From positions 16,562,396 through 16,626,395 of the forward strand of contig OW204005.1 in assembly GCA_934047225.1 (NCBI GenBank): a stretch of 64,000 nt of DNA, given 5' to 3'. Every line of letters begins with the position of its first letter. Positions within the stretch are counted from its first letter, which is position 1. This document shows, one piece after another, positions 9,857 to 20,737 of this stretch. The position numbers and the translations under genes are program-made. This DNA comes from Ypsolopha sequella. Lineage: Eukaryota > Arthropoda > Insecta > Lepidoptera > Ypsolophidae. The notes under the pieces are model-generated. The model did no database searches and was not told the origin of the DNA. It saw only the letters and a program-made list of their open reading frames with translations.

Positions 9857-10868
9857 TAGGGATTTCGATTTTAAATCGTTTTAATCGAAGATCGATTAAT
9901 CGGGGCCCAAAAAATTGATTTTGGATCGATTTTTTCAATGCGATTCGATCTTTGAATCGATCTATAAAACCACAGAATCGTGGACACGATTTTTTGCGGT
10001 TTCACGTCAAATTTTGCTCACAAATAAAAAGAGTACATAATTAATAACTTTTCCGACAGGTATTTGATTACAAAACTCGCGCGTTTTGTCTCGGCAATCT
10101 TCGACTAAAATTATTATTTATGATAAGCCTTTCATTTGAAGATTGGGGTAATTAAAACTCAAAATAGTTTTATAATTAATATTGACATAATAATTTTATG
10201 ATTGTTACATTTGGAATTAAACTTACACAATTTTTTTATTTTATGTTTATTTTTATTAGATTAAATTTTACGTGTTAAGAATAGAATTAATTTACTAATT
10301 ACCAATAATTATATAAATACTTATACAAACTAAACTGCTAAAAATAAATACTTGTTACAAACTAAAATAAAAATGAACAGAACCCTAAACCTTAAAATTA
10401 ACCTACTATAAAAATAAAATTAACTTACAAATAAAACCCTAACTATCAAAAAGACCGACCCTCATCGTACCCGGCACAAAGGTTCCCATTGCGCTGGCTG
10501 CGTTCCCGCGTTGGATGGCAATGGAAATCCTTTGCGCCAAGTACGACATGGAGCCGTAGTCTTGCCATTTATCTTTTATTTTTCTTCCGAGTGTCCTCAG
10601 AAATGTCCTGGCCTCAGAGCCCCATACGCCGGTCATTTTAAATGCGGCGGCAGTAAAAATGTAATTTTGTTTCAGATCTTCATATCTGGTATGTTTTATG
10701 TCTTAATTATAAGAAAAAAACTAACTTTACCCACGATAAACTCTGGAAAAATTAGCTCTTAATGTCTGATGAATTTTGTTTCGATTTTTGTAGATCGATT
10801 TTTTTTGTACCGATTTTTTTACCACGATTCGAAATCGATCTTTTTCAAAAAAAAAAAACTCATCCCTA
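9857..10868. mobile_element. hAT-like element just upstream of dysbindin
   Basis: The ends TAGGGAT and ATCCCTA are inverted and flanked by an exact 8-bp duplication GACTGACA at 9849-9856 and 10869-10876. The terminal regions are rich in ATCGATTTTTT/AAATCGAT motifs. The interior carries a LINE fragment (10439-10660). The dysbindin ATG is at 9780, so this element occupies the expected promoter or 5' UTR region. Confidence 0.82.
10439..10660 (-). pseudogene. Non-LTR retrotransposon C-terminal fragment
   Basis: The minus-strand translation contains SYLAQRISIAIQRGNAAS followed by MGTF, and upstream TGVWGSEARTFLRTLG. I recognise this as the C-terminal end typical of insect endonuclease/reverse-transcriptase ORF2 proteins. 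Only the tail is present, nested in the hAT-like element. Confidence 0.65.
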
Positions 10869-11239
10869 GACTGACAGACTGACATGACAGAGAAGTGTTG
10901 CCAACTAAAAAAGTTTAAATTATCGGGTTTCCACTCAGACCAATAAACCAATAGACAAAATCGAATAAAGCAGAAACCTAGGATAGTAAAGCTATGCTAC
11001 TTTCACATATACAACTCTCCGTAAGAAAAAACAAGATGGCAGTATTTTTATCAGTACGTCGATTTCAAGCCGGCTACAGCCCTATCTTTCAAACGCTTGC
11101 AACTAGGCATGTACCGGACTACCGGTTTACAGACTTTATCGATATCGATTTGGATAAAAAAAGCCTTAATAATACTTGTTTTACAGTTAGAGAACTAGAT
11201 TATCATAGTATTTTGTGCAACTGTAACATAATTTAAGTC

Positions 11240-11690
11240 ATTGGGACACGAGTGCTTGTTAACGAAACGAACTAAGTGAGTTTCGTAATAGTTTTGCACA
11301 AGTGTCAAAATGTCTATTTATGTTCAGTTGGACACAATACTTAATTTACGAGCATCAAAAATATCGTATTTTAATCATATTTTCAACTAACAATTTCACG
11401 AAAAATGAGAAGAACACTCGTTCATGAACCCCGAGTTCATCGACCGGTAATGCTGCCTTGAGTACCAATTAGAAGCAACTAGGATAAAGTGGGCGTGGCT
11501 TGAGAAATAAGGTCGGGACTTATTTCTCGTCGCTGTTGTTGATTGGCTCTCTAGAGGTGTTATAGTAAATTGGGCCAATAGCAGCGCGGAATCACGATGT
11601 TATAATGTAATATTATCAGATAAACAGTATAGATACTTATAAAACTGATTCTGATGATGCAATTACCTTATTGTAGTATGGGAGTAGATA
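11240..11690. repeat. Degenerate repeat, paired with 6700-7215
   Basis: Shares several blocks with 6700-7215 in the same order: TTCACGAAAAATGAGAAG, AAATTGGGCCAATAGCAGCG, ATAATGTAATATTATC and ATTACCTTATTGTAGTATGG. No coding content is seen. Confidence 0.6.
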
Positions 11691-12161
11691 AAATAATATA
11701 TGAAATCGAGAAACCTGCCAAATATTTATGGAATGAAATAATCAACTTTATTTTCAAAACTAAGAATACCACGTTTACATACATATATCCACACACACAC
11801 GGTCCACTCCTACTAAAAATACATATTTTGAGAGGAAGGCGCCGCCATGAAAACTAGCCTCCTTAACACTCAAAAGGATCCCTCTCAAACAATTGTGAAA
11901 TAATGATAAAAATAATAAAACGCAGAAATATAATCAGAGGATAAAAGAAACAATTTGTTGCAAACTCCAGAATTCCTATTTTACATATTATTATATAAAA
12001 ACATCAAAAATAAAAATAACATATTGACCTTCGCATACAAAATGCATAATTGAATCGTTTTAATGAGAACCTTAATTTTTTTCAAACTTAATGGTTGTTC
12101 AATTTCTCAATTTTCTCTAGTGAGTACGTTTGATTTACAAAGCAGCCAAAAATAAACGTAT

Positions 12162-13266
12162 TTATTGACCTTTGAAAATCATTGTTTTCGTCAGAAATGG
12201 GCGTATATTCTCGATGGGTGCAGTAATTTCCTTCGTCATGTGATGTATTCTAAGTTTCAAATACGTGTCGAACACGGAGTTATCCAACGAATGGTCATGT
12301 AGGTCGTCAAGTTCATCTGTCTCTACCAATAATCTTTGTGAAATTTGGTTTATCATAGATGTGAAGTGCTGTGGTTTTCCTACACTTTTTTTTGTATCTA
12401 CAGCCTCAAACTCTCAGGATTTTCTCTGTGGTTTGGCAGATTTTTTGAATGCTTTTTGATGGCTTAGTCAGCCCTCCTCTTTTACACTCATTAGAAGCAT
12501 GCTGTTAGCAGGTCCTTCCAGGGCTTGGAGAAATTTTTTTCAATGCAAGAATTTTTTCAATTTACGCACTACAAAGCCAGCTTTTGATGGTTCCATTGCA
12601 GTCCTCAAATCCTAGAATTAAACACAACACTTATTGGTCATTTTTAAACAGATAGTAGTAAAATAAGCATTAAAATTTGTGCAACAAGAGAGCAAAGTTT
12701 ATTTTTGTTGCGAGTGCCGAGTTTGAATCTCGAGCAAGACTCGTGATTCTATGTTAGAATTTTGAGCGTAGTGAAGGATTCAACCAAAACAACTTCTGTT
12801 TTACTAGGTAAATTCAAGGTGGGCACCGCATCATCTTTTAAGCGTGGTCGCACAATAGTTCTTTTCAGAAAGCACTCTGGATTGAAGTGCCTTGAGCACA
12901 CTTTCCAATTAGTTTTGTGCTGTTTCCAACTTCGGCTAATAGCAACAAACCATCGTTTACGAATGTCTTCTCCATATTAGCACAAAATCAGTAAAATTAC
13001 CGAAAACTATTTTGACTTCACTAATAACTCAAAATGGATTTAATAATTTTAATGATTTTAGGATTTACTTTTATTCTAAAAGCTATATTTACGTTACTAT
13101 ATGAAAACGACACGTCGTAAAATGCTGTCTTTCTTGATGGAATTCCATTTTCTGGTTCATTTACTAGGAAAACATCACTTTTTACTCACTTGTGAAAACT
13201 GATATTTCTGTTCGAGTTTTCTTTATTCCCCGAATGGGATCTGCAACCACGCACGTAGCAGGACAT
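12162..13266 (-). pseudogene. THAP-domain gene or pseudogene, exons partly visible
   Basis: Three coding pieces on the minus strand point to one THAP zinc-finger protein. Piece 1 (13190-13266) starts MSCYVRGCRSH and ends ISFHK at a GTGAGT donor: the first half of a THAP C2CH finger. Piece 2 (12749-12976) reads KRWFVAISRSWKQHKTNWKV, then CSRHFNPECF and DDAVPTL: the second half, with the Cys-x2-His pair and the AVPTL end. Piece 3 (12162 to about 12410) encodes a short charged C-terminus ending MIFKGQ. THAP proteins are sequence-specific DNA binders and are often derived from P-type transposases. Pieces 1 and 2 do not join in phase at an obvious acceptor, and a stop precedes piece 2, so decay is likely. 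Confidence 0.55.
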
Positions 13267-13567
13267 TGTCCTTGTATCTTCAACCCTTTTCCATACGATA
13301 ATTCGCAGCAAAACACAACTTAAATAGAATTTTGTTTAAAAATCTGCCGACTTACTTCCTAACGTAAACACAAGCTATAACGCGACCAAATTACAAAGGA
13401 TTGCCAATGTTGCCACTTAAGAACAGTAACAGTACATTATAATTTGGTGACTTGGACAGGAGTCATTAGGAGTCATAATGAAGTTTTGGGTAGTACGTTT
13501 TGACGGCACCAAGACTTTGTCTATTGGATTATTGGTCTGAGGGTTTCCACGTCGAAATTATCCTTTT

Positions 13568-13690
13568 TTTTTTTGTTTATTCGCCCTTGTCAGGCAGGCA
13601 AAGATTTCAGACCATACAGCCTTGTCATAAGTTGTGTTAATCAGTGTTGTCAGTGTCAGGCAACTTGGGCCAAATCTTCATACTCTAGCA
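13568..13690 (-). mobile_element. Short retroposon with 17-bp target-site duplication
   Basis: The direct repeat GTCGAAATTATCCTTTT occurs at 13551-13567 and 13691-13707, flanking about 123 bp. The left border is a T run, a poly(A) tail on the minus strand. Together these are the marks of LINE-mediated retroposition of a short RNA on the minus strand. Confidence 0.78.
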
Positions 13691-13707
13691 GTCGAAATTA
13701 TCCTTTT

Positions 13708-14536
13708 GACGGTAAAATTATCGTACAACCAAGGGCTGCATTTAGGTTGATCGTCAGGCAACTTCCACCGAAATGTCATTTCTTTTGCACGCGTTGAAGT
13801 TATGCTATTCTGCTGACAGTTTTAGGCGTACGTCCCCGATGATCAAACTAAACGCAACCAAGGAGGTTGCATACTAATTTGGCCAGTTTTGAAACGGTTG
13901 ATTTTTTGCGGTATATGGACAAGTAACAAAAATTGTAATTTTATAATACTAGCCCTTATCTTAGGTACCCAGTCAAGGAGAAATAGTGAAACTAAAAAAT
14001 ATTTATAAATAATGCTATCTATTTTACACTTAAGATATTTTACGTCTCGCTTCGTATTCGTATTTTACGCTCGTCTTCAAAATCAACAAAACAACACAAG
14101 CACAACACTCACACAGCGACAATGTCGTCTGAATCCATTGACATACAAACTATGGACCTCGGGTCTAGTACAAGATTTACGAAAAAAGTGTCCTTAGTGA
14201 AGTGTCAAAATATCAAGAAACAAAACATTTTAATTTGAATCGTATGTCATTGCTGCTTGGCTCAAATTTTGATGGACGTGTGTTTGACATGCTTTTTTAG
14301 TTTTCATTGGTTTTGGCACTCTTTTGGTTCAGACACTTTTGAGCGCAGATCCGATGTCTATTTGTTAGTACGTCAATGTCTGAATCTGATTGTTTTCTCG
14401 TATTTACAAACACAAACGCATAGTACGAGTGAGGGAGAAAGAAAATTGTCTGCTGGTGTTTTTATAGCGTTCAATTTAACACACAATCTTAAAACAAATG
14501 CGTTTCGTTTACTAGTTTTAGCGCATTATTGCTTTT
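13708..14536. other. Intergenic DNA, no gene seen
   Basis: Two moderately long open frames (14012-14197, 14257-14655) have no recognisable motif. The second runs into the repeat at 14537. Confidence 0.5.
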
Positions 14537-14840
14537 TTAGGGTTCCGTACCTAAAAGGTAACCAACGGGACCCTATTATTAAGACTCCACTGTCCGTCTG
14601 TCTGTCCATCTGTCTGTCCGTCTGTCACCAAACAGCTGTATCTCATGAACCGTGATAGTTACACAGTTGAAATTTTCACAGATGATGTATTTCTGTTGCC
14701 GCTATAACAAATACAAAAAAACAGAATAAAATCAATATTTAAGGGGACTCCCATACAACAGACATGTTTTTTTGCCGTTTTTATAGATAATGGCACGGAA
14801 CCCCTCCTGCGCGAGTCCGACTCGCACTTGGCCGGTTTTT
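14537..14840 (+). repeat. Lepidopteran interspersed repeat (GGTTCCGTACC...TTGGCCGG), copy 1
   Basis: It starts TAGGGTTCCGTACC, contains a (CTGTCCGTCTGT)n tract near 14588-14627 and GATAATGGCACGGAACCC, and ends CGACTCGCACTTGGCCGG. This arrangement is a familiar, abundant repeat in moth and butterfly DNA. A shorter copy is at 47603-47796. It is a main reason to place the window in Lepidoptera. Confidence 0.8.
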
Positions 14841-15015
14841 TATTCAATGCTCAAAACTATCGTACGTTTAACGTAATTTATATAGTTGTTATCGTACATC
14901 GTACCAATAGCAACATTTTTGTTCGCCCCCATAGTTTTCGTACGGGTTGGCAACGCTAGAGACTACAGTACAGACCTCAGTATATTATTCTGCGGTACAG
15001 ACAGACAGTCTGACA

Positions 15016-15514
15016 ACGCGTTCCGAATGACGACATAATCGATTTTATCGCGTCAATGGTCATTCCGAGTCAGTATTAGCGCGACAACGATAGCCCTACA
15101 ATGGTTGCTATGACGCCATAGATGACATCATTAACGACGCCGATGTTATCATCGCCCATGCTTCAGAGCGTTTGCACTCTAAACAAACCATGAAAAGTGA
15201 CAGCCGGGCGACGGTAATTTTAAAAATAGGTTTTTCGGAGCATAAGAGTTTATTACTAAACCATGATTCAAAGATTGAAGTTAGAGGAAATCATTTCTTG
15301 GGCCTAGTAAAGTAGTATACCATTTGTATTCACGTAATGTAAACCGGTCAAATTCGGTCACTTTCAAGTGTCAACGCCAAGGTCGCGTTCAAAAGCGTTC
15401 CGAATGGATCATATGTTTAAGCAGTGATGGACGCAATTATCCATTCGGAACGACTTGATAGGCGTGAGAAGTTTGATGGTAATGTTGGCACTATTAGCGT
15501 CATGCGGAATGCGC
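15016..15514. mobile_element. TIR element family B, copy 2
   Basis: The ends GCGTTCCGAATGAC and GTCATGCGGAATGCGC are inverted repeats. The interior matches 5881-6384 in opposite orientation (TAGCCCTACAATGG, GATCATATGTTTAAGCAG, TTGGCACTATTAGCGTCATG). It is intact and about 500 bp, with no coding capacity. Confidence 0.8.
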
Positions 15515-15584
15515 TGTTAGTCTGACCCTCAGAATAAGATTCCTTATTCTGAGGTCTGACCCTGATGACCTTTTTTTTAAATAT

Positions 15585-16064
15585 TTTAACGGCTCTGGAT
15601 TAACGGCCGTGACCTGACATGAGTGGCATGACGACACAAAGAGTAAAGTCCTTTTACACGAGCAGTCTGTGGGTCGACTATACGCAAAGACAGTACAGCG
15701 CTCTGCGCGTTCAATATAACAACGCGTTCAGGATGCTGATGGGGCTTCCCCGGTTCTGCAGTGCGTCGGGAATGTTCGCGGAAGGGCGAGTAGATTGCTT
15801 CTACGCGCCCATGCGCAAACGGTGCGTATCCCTGGTAGGCAGAGTTCGGGCCAGTACCAATGGCATCCTGAGCATGTTCGCGAGCAGGTTTGATTTTCAG
15901 TACATGAACCATTGTACGATGATTCATGTACTGAAAAATAAAAATATGTAAATATAGGTTTATGTTACTAACATAACAATAGGTTAAGCAGTTTTATTTT
16001 TCTTACTAACACTATTGTAGATACTGTGTGTGTTATATGGCTTTATGGTGGCCGAAATAAATGA

Positions 16065-16100
<36 letters not shown>
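15585..16100 (+). pseudogene. 5'-truncated non-LTR retrotransposon with (ATT)n tail
   Basis: The frame 15619-15951 encodes LRVQYNNAFRMLMGLPRFCS followed by ASGMFAEGRVDCF and MRKRCVSLVGRVRAS, a segment I recognise from the C-terminus of insect LINE reverse-transcriptase proteins. About 120 nt of 3' UTR follow, ending in ATGAATT and an (ATT)n tail at 16066-16100. Everything upstream of the C-terminal part is missing, as in 5'-truncated insertions. Confidence 0.78.
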
Positions 16101-16548
16101 ATACAACCGGAGAACAAAGCCCTCTCGTTTCATGTGTTGCATATAATTTTGTTATTTATGGTATGTATATTTAATAAATATAAATACTTTGAAAGGTTTT
16201 TGTAAGAAAGCAAGGAAAAATTAAAAATGTAGTCGGTAAATACCAACATAAAACTACCAGGATATTTCATAATAGGTTGATCAAAGCCACAATAAGAAAT
16301 ACCTTTGTTGCATACTGGTACTAGATGACGTAGAAATCATCCCCAAAGGCAACCCTTATGCTCTGATTTAAATCCAATTCAATTAGACTATGACTAGGAA
16401 CGATATTGCTAGTGACAGGTGTCTAATACTTTTGGTATTTAGTAAAAAAATAAAAACGTTCTGCCAGAGGGGGGATACTGTATAGTCCCCCCTACTCTTC
16501 TCCGTACCCACTATCCCAAATTTAAACTTCTTGATACTAAGTTATTAT

Positions 16549-17033
16549 TAAAAACTAAACGGTCCAAATAAAATGGCGAAGATACTGTGAAAACTTTTAT
16601 TTAATTACTTATTCACTTGCCTATCGTGACAACAGGAATAAACCCGATCCCCAGCGAACCACGACTTATATCCTCACGCCGGGGGCTCGACCATTCCGGA
16701 AGTCTTACAAAGTTATTCTTACGGAAGTAGTACAATATTTTCTTAAATCAAACCGGAAACATCAAAACAGGAAGTTACAAATCAAATATAAAAGTGAAAC
16801 GGAAATGCTAGACATTTTGAAATTTGACTATCCATTCCGGATGTCTTACAAAAATTATTCCAACGGAAGTGACACAATATTTTATTAAATCGAACCGAAA
16901 AACATCAAAACAGGAAGCTGCAAATCAAATATAAAACGGAAACGGAAACACAAAATTCGACACTACAATTTTAAATTTGATATTCCGACGGAAATACTAT
17001 ACAATAAAATAGATAAATATATAATAATCTAAC
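16549..17033 (-). repeat. 3' LTR
   Basis: Direct repeat of 23268-23752. On the coding strand it begins TGTTAGATTATT and ends CGTTTAGTTTTTA. The exact outer base is ambiguous by one. Confidence 0.9.
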
Positions 17034-17998
17034 AATCAGCCATCCTGGCTCTAAGTTTGTCCTCAAACTTAAACTAATTATAATTAAATTATTATAATAA
17101 ATTATATTATAGCTAAATATCTGCAGTGGGCCCCTCATCACTGAGTTTATAAAGAAAATCAACCTTAAAACCCCTTGACCGTGACCACCTTCCAGATAAC
17201 AACATATTTCAGACATATTTTTCACCAAATCCTATCTGCAGTGAGTCCCTCATTATCAAATGAATGGTGTGTTTTGTCCCAAACTTTGACAATCGTAATC
17301 ACCTTCCAGATAATGTTTTATCTGCAGTGGGCCCCTCACTACAGAGTAAGAGACATATATTGTCTCTAACTATGAAGCCGTGACCACCTTCCAGATACAA
17401 ACAGTTTCGAATCAGTTCTAATCAAAATCTGCAGTGGACCCCTCATTGCTGAATCAAGAAGCATTTTCCTAATTCTGACAATCGTGTCCACCTGCCAGAT
17501 ATAATATTATCAACATCTGCAGTGGGCCCCTCGTTGTAGAATCAAACTTCTTTCGACTCTAACAACCGTGACCACCTTCCAGATTTATAAACATCAAATC
17601 AATTCTTAAGACAGCTACAAACATCACAATACGTGAATTCTGTAACATCTTAAACATCATATTTTTACTTTTACTGTTTCATTTAACTTATTTTATGTGT
17701 CTTAACACATACACAACATTTTATCAAATCATAATCAGTTTAAATCAAAATCTGCAATTGAGATCTGCAGTGGACCCCTCATTGCTGAATCAAGAAGCAT
17801 TTACTCAATTCTGACAATCGTGTCCACCTTCCAGATTCAATATTATCAACATCTGCTAGGCCCCTCGGTGTAGAATCAGGCCTCTCTCGACAACAACAAC
17901 CGTGACCACCAATACAGCAACAAACATCACAATACGTGAATTCTTTGAATTTTTAAACATAATTATATCCACTTTTTTATATAAATTCAATGGTATTT
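17034..17998 (-). repeat. Non-coding tandem repeats between integrase and 3' LTR
   Basis: About six units of roughly 90-110 bp between 17120 and 17900. Each opens with ATCTGCAGTGGGCCCCTCA (plus strand) and closes with GTGACCACCTTCCAGAT. The unit ends are partial inverse complements (ATCTG...CAGAT), so each unit could form an imperfect stem-loop. Spacer sequences differ between units while the ends are kept. Confidence 0.8.
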
Positions 17999-19384
17999 CT
18001 ATTCTTTGGAGGCCGATTCATCATCCGAGCTTTCACTATCTTGAATTATAATCCACGGTTGAATACGATCAACAGACCAAACATTACTATAGTGACTTTT
18101 TGTTATCGTTGACCCAGGAATACTTGACACCTCATAACGGTCATTTTCAAGGATTTTACTTATCTTAAAGGGACCTGTGTATTTTTGTAACAATTTTCGG
18201 CTTTTACCATCATTAGAGGGAGTATTTTTTAATATTTTTACCAAATCACCTACTTTGTATATTTTTGCAGTTTTCCTATTTCTATCAAATCTCTTTTTTT
18301 GTTGTGTTTGATCTTTATCAATGTGTTCAACGATTTCTTCTCTTATTTGTTCAATATCCTTGGAATTTTGTCTTGTTTCCACTACCGCATCTTTTAAAAT
18401 ACCTTCTCCTTTACCTAATAACCGTTTTCCAAAAAGTGCTTCAGCCGGTGTTTTACCTATACCTTTATTTAAAGTATTATTCAGGCCCCATTGTATTTTT
18501 CCTAATTCTTGATCCCATTTAATTTCTCCTGATTGATCCGTGTATGTTCGAAGCCCATCTAAAATAGTTCGATTGTAGCGTTCGACCTGTCCGTTTGCTC
18601 GAGGTGCTGATACCGCGTTGAGTATATGTTTTATCTCAAATTCCGTACAAAATCGTTTGAATTCTGCAGATGTAAAGCATGTGCCTCTGTCAGAAATCAA
18701 TCGTAGGGGATAACCAAACGTTGAAAAAACATCCTTCAGAACTCTTATTGTTGGTTTTGATTTTGTATCACGTAGTGGCTTTAAAACCCAAAACTTTGTA
18801 AACCCATCGACGATAACTAAAAGATACTGATTACCAGTAACACCTCTCACAAACGGCCCTAGATGGTCTACATGCACTGTATGAAATGGAATATCTGTTT
18901 TAGGAATGTTATGTAAATAACCTTCTTTAGATCCAGCGGGTTCTTTACCAAACGCACAATGTAAACACGATTTTACATATTTCGAGACAAATTTTTTCAT
19001 TTTTGGAAACCAAAAGTCTTTTTTTATTTTGTCTAAAGTTTTCTCTAATGCAAAATGTCCTATCTCATCATGATTACGTTGGCAAATTTGCCATCTGGCG
19101 CTTTTTGGTACTACCCATTTCAACTCTTCTCCAACTTTTCGATACACCCGGTTATTTTTTATAACGAAGTTTTGTTTCATGTCAACTATGTCATTATACT
19201 GAGGGTCCTCCAATACGGAACGTATGTGTTGAATTTTCAAGTCTGATAACTGAAGACTTAACAACCAGTCATCCTGAGATATGTGTAATACCCGAGAGAA
19301 ATGATCATATTTGTCAGAACCATCAGTATATTGATCACTAGGATTTCGACTAAGGGCGTCTACGTGCCGCATAGAACATCCTGG
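17999..19384 (-). CDS. Pol part 2: integrase (separated from RT by a frameshift and a stop)
   Basis: About 457 aa from the first Met. It starts with the RNase H/integrase linker (RHVDALSRNP). It then has the HHCC zinc-binding part (HDEIGHFALEKT, CLHC) and the DDE core: VHVDHLGPF, ISDRGTCFTSAEF and NGQVERYNRTILDGL. A basic C-terminal region with KVGDLVKIL and LLQKYTGPFKI follows. Integrase inserts the element DNA into the host genome. An in-frame TAA at 19385-19387 and the frameshift around 19435 disconnect it from RT, so this copy should not make a complete Pol. Confidence 0.9.
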   Translation of the reverse strand, partial: PGCSMRHVDALSRNPSDQYTDGSDKYDHFSRVLHISQDDWLLSLQLSDLKIQHIRSVLEDPQYNDIVDMKQNFVIKNNRVYRKVGEELKWVVPKSARWQICQRNHDEIGHFALEKTLDKIKKDFWFPKMKKFVSKYVKSCLHCAFGKEPAGSKEGYLHNIPKTDIPFHTVHVDHLGPFVRGVTGNQYLLVIVDGFTKFWVLKPLRDTKSKPTIRVLKDVFSTFGYPLRLISDRGTCFTSAEFKRFCTEFEIKHILNAVSAPRANGQVERYNRTILDGLRTYTDQSGEIKWDQELGKIQWGLNNTLNKGIGKTPAEALFGKRLLGKGEGILKDAVVETRQNSKDIEQIREEIVEHIDKDQTQQKKRFDRNRKTAKIYKVGDLVKILKNTPSNDGKSRKLLQKYTGPFKISKILENDRYEVSSIPGSTITKSHYSNVWSVDRIQPWIIIQDSESSDDESASKE

Positions 19385-19419
19385 TTAATGTAATATGATA
19401 CAGTCATATTCTTGCAATG

Positions 19420-20737
19420 CTACCCACCATCGAGACTACGAGGTACGAGGTCTCGCTTAACAAACGTGGAACCTAATGCACTACAGTCTGAAATAATCGC
19501 AAAAGGTTTGCCTAAAAGATACACCCTAAATCGACCGAGGGATGCTATGACAGCAAGAGTCTCAAGTTCATATGCATGCATTTTTTCTTCATCTGGGGTA
19601 GTTTTTCGGCTAAAATATGCAACTGGTTTCAAGTCAGACTTCTCAGTCTCTTTTTGAAAGAGTATTCCTGCAATTCCAGATTTGGAAGCATCGCAATGTA
19701 ACTCTAGAATGTAATCAGGATTATATAAGCTTAGTATTGGCCTTTGAATCAACTTTTCTTTTAATTGTGAAAATGACTCTTTTTGTTCTTTTTCCCATCT
19801 CCAGGGAAAATTCTGTTTAGTCAAGTCAGTGAGTGGTTTGGCAAGTGTCGCAAATCCATAAATAAATTTTCTAAAATAACTAGCAAGACCGATAAATTGT
19901 CTCACCACATGTACAGATTTTGGGTCTGGGAAAAATTCCACCGCCATTATTTTGGTTTTGCCTGGTCTAATACCATCAGCTGATATTTCAAAGCCTAAGT
20001 AGTCTATGGTTGTCTCAAAAAATCTACATTTTTTAATGTTAAGGGTCAATCCAGAGTCTCTTATCAGCTTAAAAGTGGTTTCTAGCCTAGTTAAAGCTTC
20101 CTCAAAAGTTTTTCCTGGGATCAAAATATCATCCATGTAAGCAATTGCACATTTATCTGACACAACCCTAGAATTATCATTATTACGGGTTTTACTTAAT
20201 ATTTTATTGATGGTTCTTTGAAAAACTGCTGGACAATTGGCTAAACCGAAAGGGGCTCTTCGAAATTGGAACAATCCATCGGGTGTAATAAAGGCTGTTA
20301 AATGTTTACAATCATCTTTAACTGGAATTTGATAGTAACCACTAGCCATATCTAAGCTAATGAAGTATTTGTTACCACTTAATAGATCAATCTGATCATC
20401 TATACGAGGCAGCGGAAACTGATCTCGAATTGTTTTGCGGTTTAACGCACGGTAATCAACACATAATCTATAACCACCGGTCTTTTTTGATACCAAAAGT
20501 ACTGGGCTCGCATATGACGATTCTGATTCTTCGACTATATTGTTCTCTATTAATTCATTTACTATACCCCTGACTACTTCTTTTTCCGTGTGACTTAATC
20601 GATATGGTCGATAAACGACTGGAGTATCATCTTTAAGTTTTATTTCTAGCTCCGCAACATTAATGCATCCAAGCTCAGAAAGATTCTGTGCAAAACAATC
20701 TCTATACTCCGCCACTAAATCAAAGACTTTTTTTTTT
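19420..20737 (-). CDS. Pol part 1: reverse transcriptase and RNase H (truncated by frameshift)
   Basis: About 430 aa. RT motifs are in order: an LVSKKTGGYRLCVDYRALN block, FISLDMASGYYQIPV, the catalytic IAYMDDILI (YMDD), then the RNase H start LHCDASKSGIAGILFQ with YELETLAVI. The enzyme copies element RNA into DNA and removes the RNA strand. The frame ends at 19420 after a one-base frameshift around 19430-19440; the following sequence continues the family pattern in another frame. It overlaps the end of gag by a few codons and is probably expressed by -1 frameshifting. Confidence 0.88.

Noticed and set aside
10994..11236. 80-codon frame after AACAAGATGGC
   Set aside because: The start context is good but the rest has no recognisable pattern and contains repeat-like ATCGATATCGAT.
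14257..14655. 132-codon plus-strand frame
   Set aside because: It runs into the GGTTCCGTACC repeat and has low-complexity composition.
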